DNA of 64,000 bases from Janthinobacterium sp. CG3 (GCF_000344615.1 NZ_KB467824.1:4181767-4245766), one strand, 5' to 3'. Positions 18,392-27,361 are shown, counted from the stretch's first letter. The notes: generated by a model not told the origin, from the letters alone. A program made the numbers and translations.

Positions 18392-19803
18392 ACGATGGCC
18401 TCGAACTGGTTGGCCGGGTCGCAGACGGCGTTGGCGCCGGCGGCCGGGCCCGGCCCGGCCTCGCCGCAGGCGGCGAACATGCTGTGCCAGGCCTGGTCGA
18501 GGGCGCCCTCGGACAGGTGCGGGGCGCGCCCGGCGGAGCCGGCGAAATCGGCGATGCGCCCCAGCAGCTCGCGCGGATAACTGGCCAGCAGCGGCCGGCC
18601 GCTGGCGCCGTGCAGGTCGTCGAGCAGATACGCCAGCGCCGCCTCGTCGCAGGCGATGCCGGCGTGGCGGCACTGCTGGCGCAGCAACGCGCGGTAGTCG
18701 GCCCGCTGCAGCGCGCCGACGTGGATTTTATAGCCGAGGCGGCGCAGGAAGGCCTCGTCGAGCAGCGTGTGCGGCGCCAGGTTGGTGGCGAACACCAGCA
18801 CCACGTCGAACGGCACGGTGAACTTGTGGCCGCCGCGCAGCGACAACTGGTCCAGGCCCAGGTCGAGCGGCTGCATGAAGCGGTTCAGCAGCTCGGCGGC
18901 GGCGACGCGCTGGCGGCCGAGGTCGTCGACGATGAAGATGCCGTTGTTGGCCTTCAGGTGCGGCGGCGCCTGGTAGCAGCCGCCGAAGGCGTCGTGGCGC
19001 AAGTCCAGCATGTCGGCGCTGAGCTCGGCGCCAATCTGCCCGACCGGGCGCTGGCACAGGGCCCAGCGGATGTCGCTGCTACGCCGCTCGACCATCTGCT
19101 GGGCGTGGGCGGCGTGCTGCGGCGCCGGCGCCAAATGCAGCAAGGGGTCGTAGATCTGGACGATTTCCTGGCCGACCACGACGGCGTAGGGCACCGCGGC
19201 CAGGCCCTGCAGCAAGCCGCCGAGCTGGCGCGCCAGCGTGGTCTTGCCGCCGCCCGGCGGCCCGTACAACAGCATCGAGCGGCCCGAATACATGGCCGCG
19301 CCGACCATCTCGAGCACGCCGGCGCCGAGGCGCTGCTCGCCGAACGCGGCGCCGATCTGGGCGGCGCCCAGGCGGGCGCGCTCCGGCTGGCGCCACGACT
19401 GCCGCCCGACCACCGCGCAATACGCCTCCAGCGTCACCGGGGCCGGCCCGACGTAGGGCGAGCGCTCCAGATAGACGGCGGCGCGCAGCTTGCCGGGGCC
19501 GGTCAACTGGTACTGCACGTCGATGTCGGACTCGCCGCGCCACGCCACTTCGACCAGCTGCTCGCCGACCATGAAGCCGAGCACCTCGCGCAAGACGTTG
19601 ATCGACAGGCGCAGCCTGGTGCTGAGCACCGACAGATGGCTTTTGCCGGCGATGAAGACGACCTTGGCCACCAGTTCGACCAGCAATTGCTGCTCCAGCC
19701 CGGTATCCCGCACGCTGCGCGGCTGCGGCGGCAGCAAATCCGTTTCGGCGCCGCGTTCGCGGGCGGCGGCCTCGGCGGCCAACGGGTGTTCGACGTCGAT
19801 CAT
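18388..19803 (-). CDS. AAA+ ATPase of the tad locus
   Basis: The 471-residue protein has an N-terminal winged-helix-like region and an AAA+ core with Walker A GPPGGGKTT (lysine near 187) and Walker B IFIVDDLG near 290. It then has a sensor-type ATNLAP and a lid. It is distinct from TadA and TadZ. Its start follows AGGAGCAGCGC, and its stop overlaps rcpC as ATGA, tying it to pilus assembly. Similar ATPases are seen in betaproteobacterial tad clusters, but their task is not known to me; a remodelling or regulatory role is inference. Confidence 0.82.
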   Translation of the reverse strand: MIDVEHPLAAEAAARERGAETDLLPPQPRSVRDTGLEQQLLVELVAKVVFIAGKSHLSVLSTRLRLSINVLREVLGFMVGEQLVEVAWRGESDIDVQYQLTGPGKLRAAVYLERSPYVGPAPVTLEAYCAVVGRQSWRQPERARLGAAQIGAAFGEQRLGAGVLEMVGAAMYSGRSMLLYGPPGGGKTTLARQLGGLLQGLAAVPYAVVVGQEIVQIYDPLLHLAPAPQHAAHAQQMVERRSSDIRWALCQRPVGQIGAELSADMLDLRHDAFGGCYQAPPHLKANNGIFIVDDLGRQRVAAAELLNRFMQPLDLGLDQLSLRGGHKFTVPFDVVLVFATNLAPHTLLDEAFLRRLGYKIHVGALQRADYRALLRQQCRHAGIACDEAALAYLLDDLHGASGRPLLASYPRELLGRIADFAGSAGRAPHLSEGALDQAWHSMFAACGEAGPGPAAGANAVCDPANQFEAIV

Positions 19804-19933
19804 GCGCTGCTCCTATCCGGTTCGGCGGGCTGCTTCAAGCCCGGGTGCAAAGGTGCAAAGTCAGGATTTGATTCTATCGGCGGCGTGCGCCCGGCCCTTG
19901 ATACAAAGCAAAAAATGCATTTTTGCAAGCGCA

Positions 19934-20443
19934 TTACAGGTGCCGCCACCACACCAGCGACGCCGTGCCCAGCGCGATGGCGACGCCGTACGGCATGCCG
20001 CCGACGCTGGCCGGCGGCGCCGCCGCCAGCGGCACGCCGGCGGCGCGCCACAAGGCGTGCGACAGCAGCGCGCGCACGTTGGCCAGCGCCTCCCGGCCGC
20101 GGCGGCGCAGCAGGACGATCGCCAGCGCCATCGCGCCGCCGATCAGCAAGGTGGCCAGGCCGACCAGCAGCGCCGGCCCGGCGCCGGTGAAGGCGCCGAC
20201 CATGGCCATCAGCTTGACGTCGCCGGCGGCCATGCCGCGCAGTGCATACAGCGGCAGAAACAGCAGCAGGCCGGTCAGCGCGCCGCCCAGCCAGGCCAGC
20301 GGCGCGCCCGCCTGCAACAGCAGCGCGGCGCCCAGGCCGGCCAGCACCAGGGCGTTGGGAATCTTGCGCCAGACCAGATCGGTGGCGGCCGCCGTTGCCA
20401 CGCAGCACAGCAGCGCCGTTTCCAGCAAAACAAGGGTAGCCAC
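19934..20443 (-). CDS. tadV: TadV/CpaA prepilin peptidase
   Basis: The 169-residue membrane protein is a type IV-A24 peptidase: DLVWRKIPN near the start supplies the first catalytic aspartate, and AAGDVKLMAMVGAFTG the second. It cleaves and would mature Flp and the TadE-like pilins. The GTG at 20443 is preferred because GCGGAGG lies six bases upstream. The longer frame from 20494 would run through the flp terminator. It is the first gene after that terminator, so its expression depends on read-through or its own promoter. Confidence 0.88.
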   Translation of the reverse strand: MATLVLLETALLCCVATAAATDLVWRKIPNALVLAGLGAALLLQAGAPLAWLGGALTGLLLFLPLYALRGMAAGDVKLMAMVGAFTGAGPALLVGLATLLIGGAMALAIVLLRRRGREALANVRALLSHALWRAAGVPLAAAPPASVGGMPYGVAIALGTASLVWWRHL

Positions 20444-20457
20444 GATCAACCTCCGCG

Positions 20458-20493
20458 AAAAAAATGCCCCCGGCCGCGTGGCGGACGGGGGCA
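20458..20493 (-). terminator. Intrinsic terminator after flp
   Basis: On the minus strand TGCCCCCG (from 20493) pairs with CGGGGGCA (ending 20465). An inner CCGC/GCGG stem lies in the loop, and a run of seven T follows at 20464-20458. It lies 8 bases after the flp stop and separates the abundant pilin message from the assembly genes. Confidence 0.85.
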
Positions 20494-20500
20494 AGGGGTC

Positions 20501-20695
20501 CTAGGCGGCGTTCAGCACGTCGGAGATCTGCTTAAAAGCGCCCCTCAACCCTACCGTGTCGGTAGCGCCGAGCAGGAGGGTCGTCAAGCCGCCGATGCCT
20601 GCGGCCATCAGCGCCGCGATGAGGCCGTACTCGATGGCGGTGATGCCGTCTTCGTCGCCGGCAAAGCGTTGTACTGCGGAGAAAAATGCGTTCAT
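20501..20695 (-). CDS. flp: Flp/Fap major pilin
   Basis: The 64-residue prepilin has leader MNAFFSAVQRFAGDEDG and a cleavage point after Gly17. The Flp helix ITAIEYGLIAALMAAGIGGLTTLLL follows, with the conserved Glu22-Tyr23 pair. It polymerises into the thin, bundled Flp pilus for surface attachment. AGGAGCTTACC before ATG 20695 is a strong ribosome site. It heads the tad locus and is followed at once by a strong terminator, as expected for a highly expressed pilin. Confidence 0.95.
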   Translation of the reverse strand: MNAFFSAVQRFAGDEDGITAIEYGLIAALMAAGIGGLTTLLLGATDTVGLRGAFKQISDVLNAA

Positions 20696-21169
20696 GGTAA
20701 GCTCCTGGAGTGGGTTGAACTACCTGGCGCCATCGGCCGGAAAACCCCGCAGCGTGCCTGCAATTAGCTCTCCAACTTCAACTTCTGCGCCATTGAAGCC
20801 ACTATAAAACGTCCAGGATTTACCAAATTGACGTGGCGCAAGTTTTCCATGCGGCAACTACAGAAACCGTGCGGCAGCCCGCCGCGGCGCGCTTCGGCGC
20901 CCCGCGGCGCGGCGGCGGAACGGCGGCGCCTGTGGTTTTTTCGGTGTGTCGTGGCGGCAAAAGCGCAATCGCGGCACTTTCCGTGAAAAATTTCATATGA
21001 GAATTGCCTATTAGGCAAAAAGCCATTATCCTGCTTAGCTGTTCTTTGGAAAGGCATCTTGCTCGGTTGTAGAGTGCGCCTTGCTTTCGCAATTTGTGAC
21101 AAATTAAATGGGCGCAGCCATACTTCAGCTTACCGCAATGCTCGTGTGACTATTTTCCAGAGATCGACA
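20696..21169. promoter_or_regulatory. Divergent intergenic region between flp and diguanylate cyclase
   Basis: No gene is supported in this 474-base region, which must hold the promoters of flp (minus) and the cyclase gene (plus). A perfect odd palindrome TTGCCTATTAGGCAA lies at 21004-21018, within an AT-rich stretch unlike the flanks, and is a candidate operator. The plus-side segment 21060-21169 is open in frame with the cyclase but has no ribosome site. Confidence 0.5.
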
Positions 21170-22213
21170 ATGGATTCCCTTCTCAAACACATGGTGGACA
21201 TGACCGGCCACCGCGACCACACGATGCTCGACATCTCGGTGATTTCGGCGGTGCAGGAATTGGCGGGCGCGGCGCAAACGCGGGTGCTGGCGCTGACGAG
21301 GCTGCGCGGCCAGGTGTTTGTGCGCGCGCGCGCGGTCATCAGCGCCGGCAGCGCGGCGCGCATGGAGGAGCACAGCGACAGCGCCGCCCCGGGCGAGCCG
21401 CTGGAGTGCTATCCGGCGCTGGCGGCCTGCATCGCCGGCCACCAGGCCAGCGCCGACACCGTCTGCGACGACGGCCGCCACATGCTGTGGCTGCCGATCT
21501 GGATCGGCGACAAGGCCGACACCTGCCTGGAAATCACCAACCCGACGCCGTACAGCGGCGCCACCATCCAGGTCGTCGGCGGCATCGTCAGCGTCTACCG
21601 CAACTTCCAGAACCTGCTCGACTACAGCGAGCGCGACTCCCTCACCGGCCTGCTCAACCGCAAGACCTTCGACGACCAGCTGGCCAAGGTGCTGCAATCG
21701 GGCGGCGACTACGAGGCGGCCACGCCGCCGGGCGAGCGCGAGCGGCGCCAGCCGCCGCAGACCGAGAAGCAATGGCTGGCGGTGGTCGACGTCGACCATT
21801 TCAAGCTCGTCAACGACAAGTTCGGCCACCTGTACGGCGACGAGGTGCTGATCCTGATCGCCAACCTGATGCAATCGTCGTTCCGCGCCCAGGACCGCAT
21901 CTTCCGTTTCGGCGGCGAGGAATTCGTCGTGCTGCTGCGCTCGAGCACGCTGGCGGACGCGCACAAGATTATCGACCGCTTCCGCATCAACGTCGAAACC
22001 CACGACTTCCCGCAGGTCGGCCGCATTACCGTCAGCGTCGGCTTCGTCAGCCTGAACGCGGCCGAGGCGCCGGTGATCATCCTGGGCCGGGCCGACCAGG
22101 CGCTGTACTACGCCAAGAGCCACGGGCGCAACCTGGCCTGCCACTACGACGAACTGGTCGAGACCGGCCAGTTGCACGCGGTGGCCTCGAACGACACCGC
22201 CGAATTCTTCTAG
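21170..22213 (+). CDS. Diguanylate cyclase (GGDEF domain)
   Basis: The 347-residue protein has an N-terminal region of about 160 residues with no family I can name. A linker helix (VYRNFQNLLDYSERDSLTGLLNRKTFDDQL) and a GGDEF domain with active-site GGEEF at 248-252 follow; the metal-binding DVDHFKLVNDKFGH lies before it. It makes cyclic di-GMP from two GTP. An insert (GERERRQPPQTEKQ) sits between the first motifs. ATG 21170 begins MDSLLKHMV; an earlier in-frame start at 21059 lacks a ribosome site. Its position facing flp suggests control of pilus-dependent attachment, by inference. Confidence 0.88.
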   Translation: MDSLLKHMVDMTGHRDHTMLDISVISAVQELAGAAQTRVLALTRLRGQVFVRARAVISAGSAARMEEHSDSAAPGEPLECYPALAACIAGHQASADTVCDDGRHMLWLPIWIGDKADTCLEITNPTPYSGATIQVVGGIVSVYRNFQNLLDYSERDSLTGLLNRKTFDDQLAKVLQSGGDYEAATPPGERERRQPPQTEKQWLAVVDVDHFKLVNDKFGHLYGDEVLILIANLMQSSFRAQDRIFRFGGEEFVVLLRSSTLADAHKIIDRFRINVETHDFPQVGRITVSVGFVSLNAAEAPVIILGRADQALYYAKSHGRNLACHYDELVETGQLHAVASNDTAEFF

Positions 22214-22341
22214 CGCGACAAACCTAGAGGCGGGCGCGTGCGCGGCAGGCTAAAACGAGTCTATCAACGCGTTCCCTTTCAAGATGGTTTTCCGCCAACT
22301 CTGCGCATTGTTTAATTCTTTTAGCAACAATAAGTAACCCT

Positions 22342-23295
22342 ATGGAATTACGCCAACTGCGCTACTTTGTCGCCATCGCCGACCACGGCTCGCTGTCGAA
22401 GGCGGCGCTGGCGCTGCACGTGGCGCAGCCGGCGCTGACCCAGCAACTGCGCCAGCTCGAAGAGGAGCTGGGCGCGCAACTGCTGCACCGCTCGGCCCAG
22501 GGCGTGCTTAGCACCGACGCCGGCAAAGTGTTCTACGAACACGCCCAGGCCATCTTGAAGCAGGTGGCCGACGCCAAGTCGGCCGTCACGCAATCGGCCA
22601 CGCGGCCGTCGGGCAGCGTCACGCTGGGACTGCCGCACAGCATTTCCGGCGCGCTGGCGCTGCCGCTGCTGACGGCGGCGCGCGCGCAATACCCGGAAAT
22701 CACGCTGCAACTGACCGAGGAACTGACCGGCAACCTGGCCGAGCAATTGAAGTCGGGCCGGGTCAACCTGGCGCTGCTGTTCGACGACGGCCAGCTGACG
22801 CCCTTCGCCGCCACCGCGCTGGTCGAGGAAGACATGCGTTTTATTTGCCGCGCCGACGCCCCCTACCTGCGCGGCCAGCACGCCATCACGCTGGCGCAGG
22901 CCTTGGCGGCGACGCTGATCCTGCCGGGCCAGCAGCACGGCGTGCGTCCGCGCATCGACAGCGCGGCGCGCACGGCCGGGCTGGCGCTGGGCAGCGTCAT
23001 CGAAATCAATTCGATTGCCATTCTGAAGTCGGCGATCCTGGCCGACATGGGCGCGACCATCCTGCCGGTGGCGCCCTTGCAAGCCGAGGTCGAGCGCGGC
23101 ACCATGCGCACCCACGCGATCTACGGTCCGCCGCTGTCGCGCACGGTGGTGCTGTGCGCGTCGAAAAACATCCCGCTGACCAACGCGGCGGCCGCCGTCA
23201 GCCGCCTGGTGCAGCAGGTCAGCACGCAACTGTGCGAGAGCGGCAGTTGGCTGGGCGCGCGCCTGCTGGCGCCGCGACCGGCACCGCAAGCGTAG
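22342..23295 (+). CDS. LysR-family transcriptional regulator (Nac-like)
   Basis: The 317-residue protein opens with the LysR helix-turn-helix (MELRQLRYFVAIADHGSLSKAALALHVAQPALTQQLRQLEEELGAQL). A substrate-binding domain follows (SGSVTLGLPHSISGALALPLL... LLFDDGQLTP). The overall pattern resembles nitrogen-assimilation-control (Nac) proteins. The ligand and targets are unknown. It is separated from the cyclase by 128 bases and from the next gene by about 300, so it is probably monocistronic. Confidence 0.88.
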   Translation: MELRQLRYFVAIADHGSLSKAALALHVAQPALTQQLRQLEEELGAQLLHRSAQGVLSTDAGKVFYEHAQAILKQVADAKSAVTQSATRPSGSVTLGLPHSISGALALPLLTAARAQYPEITLQLTEELTGNLAEQLKSGRVNLALLFDDGQLTPFAATALVEEDMRFICRADAPYLRGQHAITLAQALAATLILPGQQHGVRPRIDSAARTAGLALGSVIEINSIAILKSAILADMGATILPVAPLQAEVERGTMRTHAIYGPPLSRTVVLCASKNIPLTNAAAAVSRLVQQVSTQLCESGSWLGARLLAPRPAPQA

Positions 23296-23591
23296 CCGCG
23301 GGTCCGATGCGCGGCCGGCAACCGTGGAACTTGCTCGGCTTGCCGCTGTTACACGCAGTGCGCGGCGGCGGGCGCCGCGCGCGCAAGGCCATCACTTTTT
23401 CTTATACCCCCATCCGCAAACCCTATTTCCGCGCGCGCCGGGATCGCCGTACACTCGCGCCGCAGCCCGTTTTTTCAGTCTAGAATAGCTGTATTGCCGC
23501 CCAACCAGCGGCCGCATCGCCTGACCGTCCAGCGCCTACCCGGCGCGCCCCCGGCCAGGCGCGATCTGAAAGACCCTTTTGGAGCCCCACC

Positions 23592-26500
23592 ATGCCAGAC
23601 ACCACGGCGACGCCGCCCGCAGCGTTGGACCACCACGCCGGCAGCACACCCTCGCGCCTGACCACCGTCAGCCTCGACGACAAATACACCGCGTCCTCCG
23701 GCGCCATCTTCCTGTCCGGCATCCAGGCGCTGGTGCGCCTGCCGATGATGCAGCGCCAGCGCGACCAGGCCGCCGGCCTGAACACCGCCGGCTTCATCTC
23801 CGGCTACCGCGGCTCGCCGCTGGGCGGCCTCGACGAGACGCTGTGGAAGGCCAAGAAGCACCTTGAGGCGCACCACGTGCAGTTCGTCCCCGGCGTCAAC
23901 GAAGACCTGGCCGCGACGGCCGTCTGGGGCTCGCAGCAGGTCGACCTGATCGGCCCGGCCAAGTACGACGGCGTGTTCGCCATGTGGTACGGCAAGGGCC
24001 CGGGCGTGGACCGCTGCGGCGACGTCTTCAAGCACATGAACCACGCCGGCACCTCCAAGCTCGGCGGCGTGCTGCTGGTGGCCGGCGACGACCACGGCGC
24101 CTATTCGTCGACCTTGCCGCACCAGTCCGACCACCTGTTCTCGGCCTCGATGATTCCGGTGCTGTACCCGTGCAACGTGCAGGAATACCTGGACCTGGGC
24201 ATCCACGGCTGGGCCATGTCGCGCTTTTCCGGCTGCACCGTCGCCTTCAAGGCGCTCGCCGACACGGTCGAGTCGAGCGCCTCGGTCGACGCCGACCCGT
24301 TCCGCGTCGACGTCAAAATCCCGCGGGACTTCGTCATGCCCGAGGGCGGCCTGAACGCGCGCCTGTCGAGCATTCCGCTGGGCCAGCAGGCGCGCAACCA
24401 GGAAGCGCTGATGCAGGACTACAAGATCTACGCGGCGCTGGCCTACGCCCGCGAGAACAAACTCAACCACACGACGATCAACAGCCCGAACGCCAAGCTG
24501 GGCATCATCGCCTCCGGCAAGTCCTACCTGGACGTGCTGGAAGCGCTGGAGGAGCTGGGCATCGACGAGCAGATGGCGGCCGACGTCGGCATGCGCCTGT
24601 TCAAGGTGGCCATGCCGTGGCCGCTGGAACCGGACAGCGTGCGCGAGTTCGCCCAGGGCCTCGACGAGATCCTGGTGGTCGAGGAAAAACGCCAGATCGT
24701 CGAATACCAGTTGAAGGAACAACTGTACAACTGGCGCGACGACGTGCGTCCGCGCGTCATCGGCAAGTTCGATGAAAAGGGCGAATGGGTGGCGCCGCGC
24801 GGCGAGTGGCTGCTGACGTCGAAGGCCGATTTTTCGGTTTCGCAAGTGGCGCGCGTCATCGCCAGCCGCGTCTCGCGCCTGATCACGGACCAAGTGACCT
24901 GCGAGCTGATCAAGGCGCGCCTGGCCTTCCTCGACGCCAAGGACGCGGTCTTGAAAAAGGCCGTCAACACGCCGTTCCGCCCGGCCTTCTATTGCTCCGG
25001 CTGCCCGCACAACACCTCGACCAAGGTGCCGGAGGGCAGCCTGGCGCTGGCCGGCATCGGCTGCCACGTGATGGCCACCTCGATTTACCCCGACATGAAC
25101 AAATTGACCACCCACATGGGCGGCGAAGGCGCGCCGTGGATCGGCCAGGCGGCGTTCTCGACGATCCCGCACGTGTTCCAGAACCTCGGCGACGGCACCT
25201 ATTTCCACTCCGGCTACCTGGCGATCCGCGCGGCGATGGCGGCCAACGTCAACATGACCTACAAGATCCTCTACAACGACGCGGTGGCGATGACGGGCGG
25301 CCAGCCGGTCGACGGCCAGATCACCGTGCCGCTGATGGCGCAGCAAATGGCGGCCGAGGGCATCCAGCGCATCGCGCTGGTGACCGAGGACCTGGGCCGC
25401 TACAGCGACCGCGGCGCGCTGCCGGCGCGCCTGACGCTGCACGACCGCAAGGACATGGACGCGGTGCAGCGCGAACTGCGCGAGGTCAAGGGCTTGTCGG
25501 TGCTGATCTACGACCAGACCTGCGCGGCCGAGAAGCGCCGGCGCCGGAAAAAAGGCGAGTTCCCCGACCCGGCCAAGCGCATGGTCATCAACGAGGCCGT
25601 CTGCGAGGGCTGCGGCGACTGTGGCATCCAGTCCAACTGCACCTCGATCCTGCCGAAGGAAACCGAATTCGGCCGCAAGCGCACCATCGACCAGTCGTCC
25701 TGCAACAAGGACTACTCGTGCGTGAAGGGTTTCTGCCCGAGCTTCGTGACGGTCGAGGGCGGCGCGCTGAAGAAGACCAGGACCGGCGTCAAGGTTGACG
25801 CCAACAAGGACAACGCCGACGACGGCTTCGGCGCGCTGCCGGAACCGCTGCTGCCGCCATGCGACGCGCCGTATAACATCCTCATCAACGGTATCGGCGG
25901 CACCGGCGTCATCACCGTCGGCGCGCTGATGGGCATGGCCGCCCACCTCGAGGGCAAGGGCGCCTCGGTGCTGGACATGACCGGCATGTCGCAGAAAAAC
26001 GGTTCGGTCACCTCGCACGTCAAGGTGGCCCGCTCGCCGGCGCACCTGCGCGCCCAGCGCATCGCCACCGGCGAAGCCGACCTGGTGCTGGGCTGCGACA
26101 TGCTGACCGCCGGCGCCCAGGACGCCATCTCGAAGATGCGCCCGGGCCGCACCATGGCCGTGGTCAACCTGCACGAGCAGCCGCCCGGCACCTTCGCCCA
26201 GAACGCCGACTGGCAGTACCCGAGCGCCGAAGTGCGCGCGCTGATCAGCGAATCGGTCGGCGCCGCCACCCACAACAGCGCCGACTTCATCGACGCCACC
26301 AAGCTGGCCACGGCGCTGATGGGCGACTCGATCGCCGCCAACCTGTTCATGCTCGGCTACGCCTGGCAAAAGGGGCGCATTCCGCTGACCGAGGCGGCGC
26401 TGCTGCGCGCCATCGAGTTGAACGGCGTCGGCATCGCCTCCAACAAGAAGAGCTTCCTGTGGGGCCGCCGCGCCGCCGTCGACCTGAAGCGCGTCGAGAA

Positions 26501-27191
26501 GATCGCCACGCCAACCCAGTCCATCGTCGTGCAGATGCCGCAAAGCCTGGAAAACGTCATCAAGAAGCGCGTCGAGTTCCTGACCGGGTACCAGAACGCC
26601 GGCTACGCCGCCACCTACGAAGAGCTGGTCGGACGGGTGCGCGCGGCCGAGGCCAATCTGGCGCTGGGCAACAAGCTGTCGACCGCCGTCGCCAAGTACC
26701 ACTTCAAGCTGATGGCCTACAAGGACGAATACGAAGTGGCGCGCCTGTACACCGACGGCCGCTTCGTCGAGCAGTTGCAGCAGCAGTTCGAAGGCAACTT
26801 CTCGCTGAAGTTCAACCTGGCGCCGCCGCTGTTCTCGAAGAAGGACGCCAAGGGCCACCTGGTCAAGGCCGAATTCGGCTCGTGGATGTGGAGCGCCTTC
26901 AAGCTGCTGGCCAAGGCCAAGGGCCTGCGCGGCGGCGCCTTCGACATCTTCGGTTACAGCGAAGAGCGCAAGATGGAACGCGCGCTAATCGTCGAGTACC
27001 GCCAGATGGTCGAGGCCCTGCTGGGCAAGCTGAACGCCGACAACCACGCGGTCGCGGTGGACCTGGCGAACCTGCCGGAGAAAATCCGCGGCTTCGGCCA
27101 CGTCAAGGAAAAGGCCGTCGCCGAATACCGCGTCGAGAAGGCGCGCCTGCTGGCCAAGCTGTCGGGCAACGACCACCAGCACGCCGCCTGA
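23592..27191 (+). CDS. Fused indolepyruvate ferredoxin oxidoreductase-family protein
   Basis: The 1199-residue enzyme fuses the subunits of a 2-oxoacid:ferredoxin oxidoreductase. An N-terminal pyrimidine/TPP region (FISGYRGSPLGGLDETLWKAKKHL) leads into a TPP-binding region (FYCSGCPHNTSTKVPEGSLALAGIGCHVM). A ferredoxin-like cysteine set CEGCGDCGIQSNC lies near residues 670-682, with SCVKGFC after it. The C-terminal gamma-type domain starts at INGIGGTGVITVGAL (about 760). It oxidatively decarboxylates aryl- or branched 2-oxoacids to acyl-CoA with reduced ferredoxin. GGAG lies 9 bases before the ATG. IcmF follows and could take a branched acyl-CoA product; that link is inference. Confidence 0.93.
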   Translation: MPDTTATPPAALDHHAGSTPSRLTTVSLDDKYTASSGAIFLSGIQALVRLPMMQRQRDQAAGLNTAGFISGYRGSPLGGLDETLWKAKKHLEAHHVQFVPGVNEDLAATAVWGSQQVDLIGPAKYDGVFAMWYGKGPGVDRCGDVFKHMNHAGTSKLGGVLLVAGDDHGAYSSTLPHQSDHLFSASMIPVLYPCNVQEYLDLGIHGWAMSRFSGCTVAFKALADTVESSASVDADPFRVDVKIPRDFVMPEGGLNARLSSIPLGQQARNQEALMQDYKIYAALAYARENKLNHTTINSPNAKLGIIASGKSYLDVLEALEELGIDEQMAADVGMRLFKVAMPWPLEPDSVREFAQGLDEILVVEEKRQIVEYQLKEQLYNWRDDVRPRVIGKFDEKGEWVAPRGEWLLTSKADFSVSQVARVIASRVSRLITDQVTCELIKARLAFLDAKDAVLKKAVNTPFRPAFYCSGCPHNTSTKVPEGSLALAGIGCHVMATSIYPDMNKLTTHMGGEGAPWIGQAAFSTIPHVFQNLGDGTYFHSGYLAIRAAMAANVNMTYKILYNDAVAMTGGQPVDGQITVPLMAQQMAAEGIQRIALVTEDLGRYSDRGALPARLTLHDRKDMDAVQRELREVKGLSVLIYDQTCAAEKRRRRKKGEFPDPAKRMVINEAVCEGCGDCGIQSNCTSILPKETEFGRKRTIDQSSCNKDYSCVKGFCPSFVTVEGGALKKTRTGVKVDANKDNADDGFGALPEPLLPPCDAPYNILINGIGGTGVITVGALMGMAAHLEGKGASVLDMTGMSQKNGSVTSHVKVARSPAHLRAQRIATGEADLVLGCDMLTAGAQDAISKMRPGRTMAVVNLHEQPPGTFAQNADWQYPSAEVRALISESVGAATHNSADFIDATKLATALMGDSIAANLFMLGYAWQKGRIPLTEAALLRAIELNGVGIASNKKSFLWGRRAAVDLKRVEKIATPTQSIVVQMPQSLENVIKKRVEFLTGYQNAGYAATYEELVGRVRAAEANLALGNKLSTAVAKYHFKLMAYKDEYEVARLYTDGRFVEQLQQQFEGNFSLKFNLAPPLFSKKDAKGHLVKAEFGSWMWSAFKLLAKAKGLRGGAFDIFGYSEERKMERALIVEYRQMVEALLGKLNADNHAVAVDLANLPEKIRGFGHVKEKAVAEYRVEKARLLAKLSGNDHQHAA

Positions 27192-27201
27192 GCCGGCAAA
27201 A

Positions 27202-27263
27202 AACCGCGGCGCCAACGCCGGGCTCAGACCGTCCGGGTCCGGCCCCGCGGTGGCGCCGCGGTT
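27202..27263 (+). terminator. Long-armed hairpin after the oxidoreductase gene
   Basis: AACCGCGGCGCCA (27202-27214) and TGGCGCCGCGGTT (27251-27263) are perfect 13-base inverted arms around a 36-base GC-rich loop. The hairpin starts 10 bases after the stop codon. There is no T run, so it may be a factor-assisted terminator or a message-stabilising structure. Confidence 0.55.
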
Positions 27264-27297
27264 GTTCATCGCCGCCGCGCCCCGCCTCTGGTTTAAC

Positions 27298-27324
27298 TTG
27301 ACGTTTACGTTAACGTCATATAAC
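27298..27324 (+). promoter_or_regulatory. Palindromic operator and promoter of icmF
   Basis: TGACGTT (27299-27305) and AACGTCA (27312-27318) form a symmetric site with a six-base spacer. The site overlaps a -35-like TTGACG (27298) and is followed by a -10-like TATAAC (27319). It resembles the TTACGT-type sites of MerR-family LiuR regulators of branched-chain amino-acid breakdown in proteobacteria. That assignment is from memory of the motif and needs testing. Confidence 0.55.
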
Positions 27325-27361
27325 TTACAACGACTCAGATCGCGCCCATTCCAAGGACATC

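Noticed and set aside
21059..21169. N-terminal extension of the diguanylate cyclase
   Set aside because: No ribosome site at 21059 and the segment overlaps the presumed promoter region; ATG 21170 is the natural start.
23475..26858. 1127-residue open frame antisense to the oxidoreductase gene
   Set aside because: Low-complexity Val/Arg/Gln/His composition typical of the antisense shadow of a GC-rich gene; the plus-strand product has clear domains.
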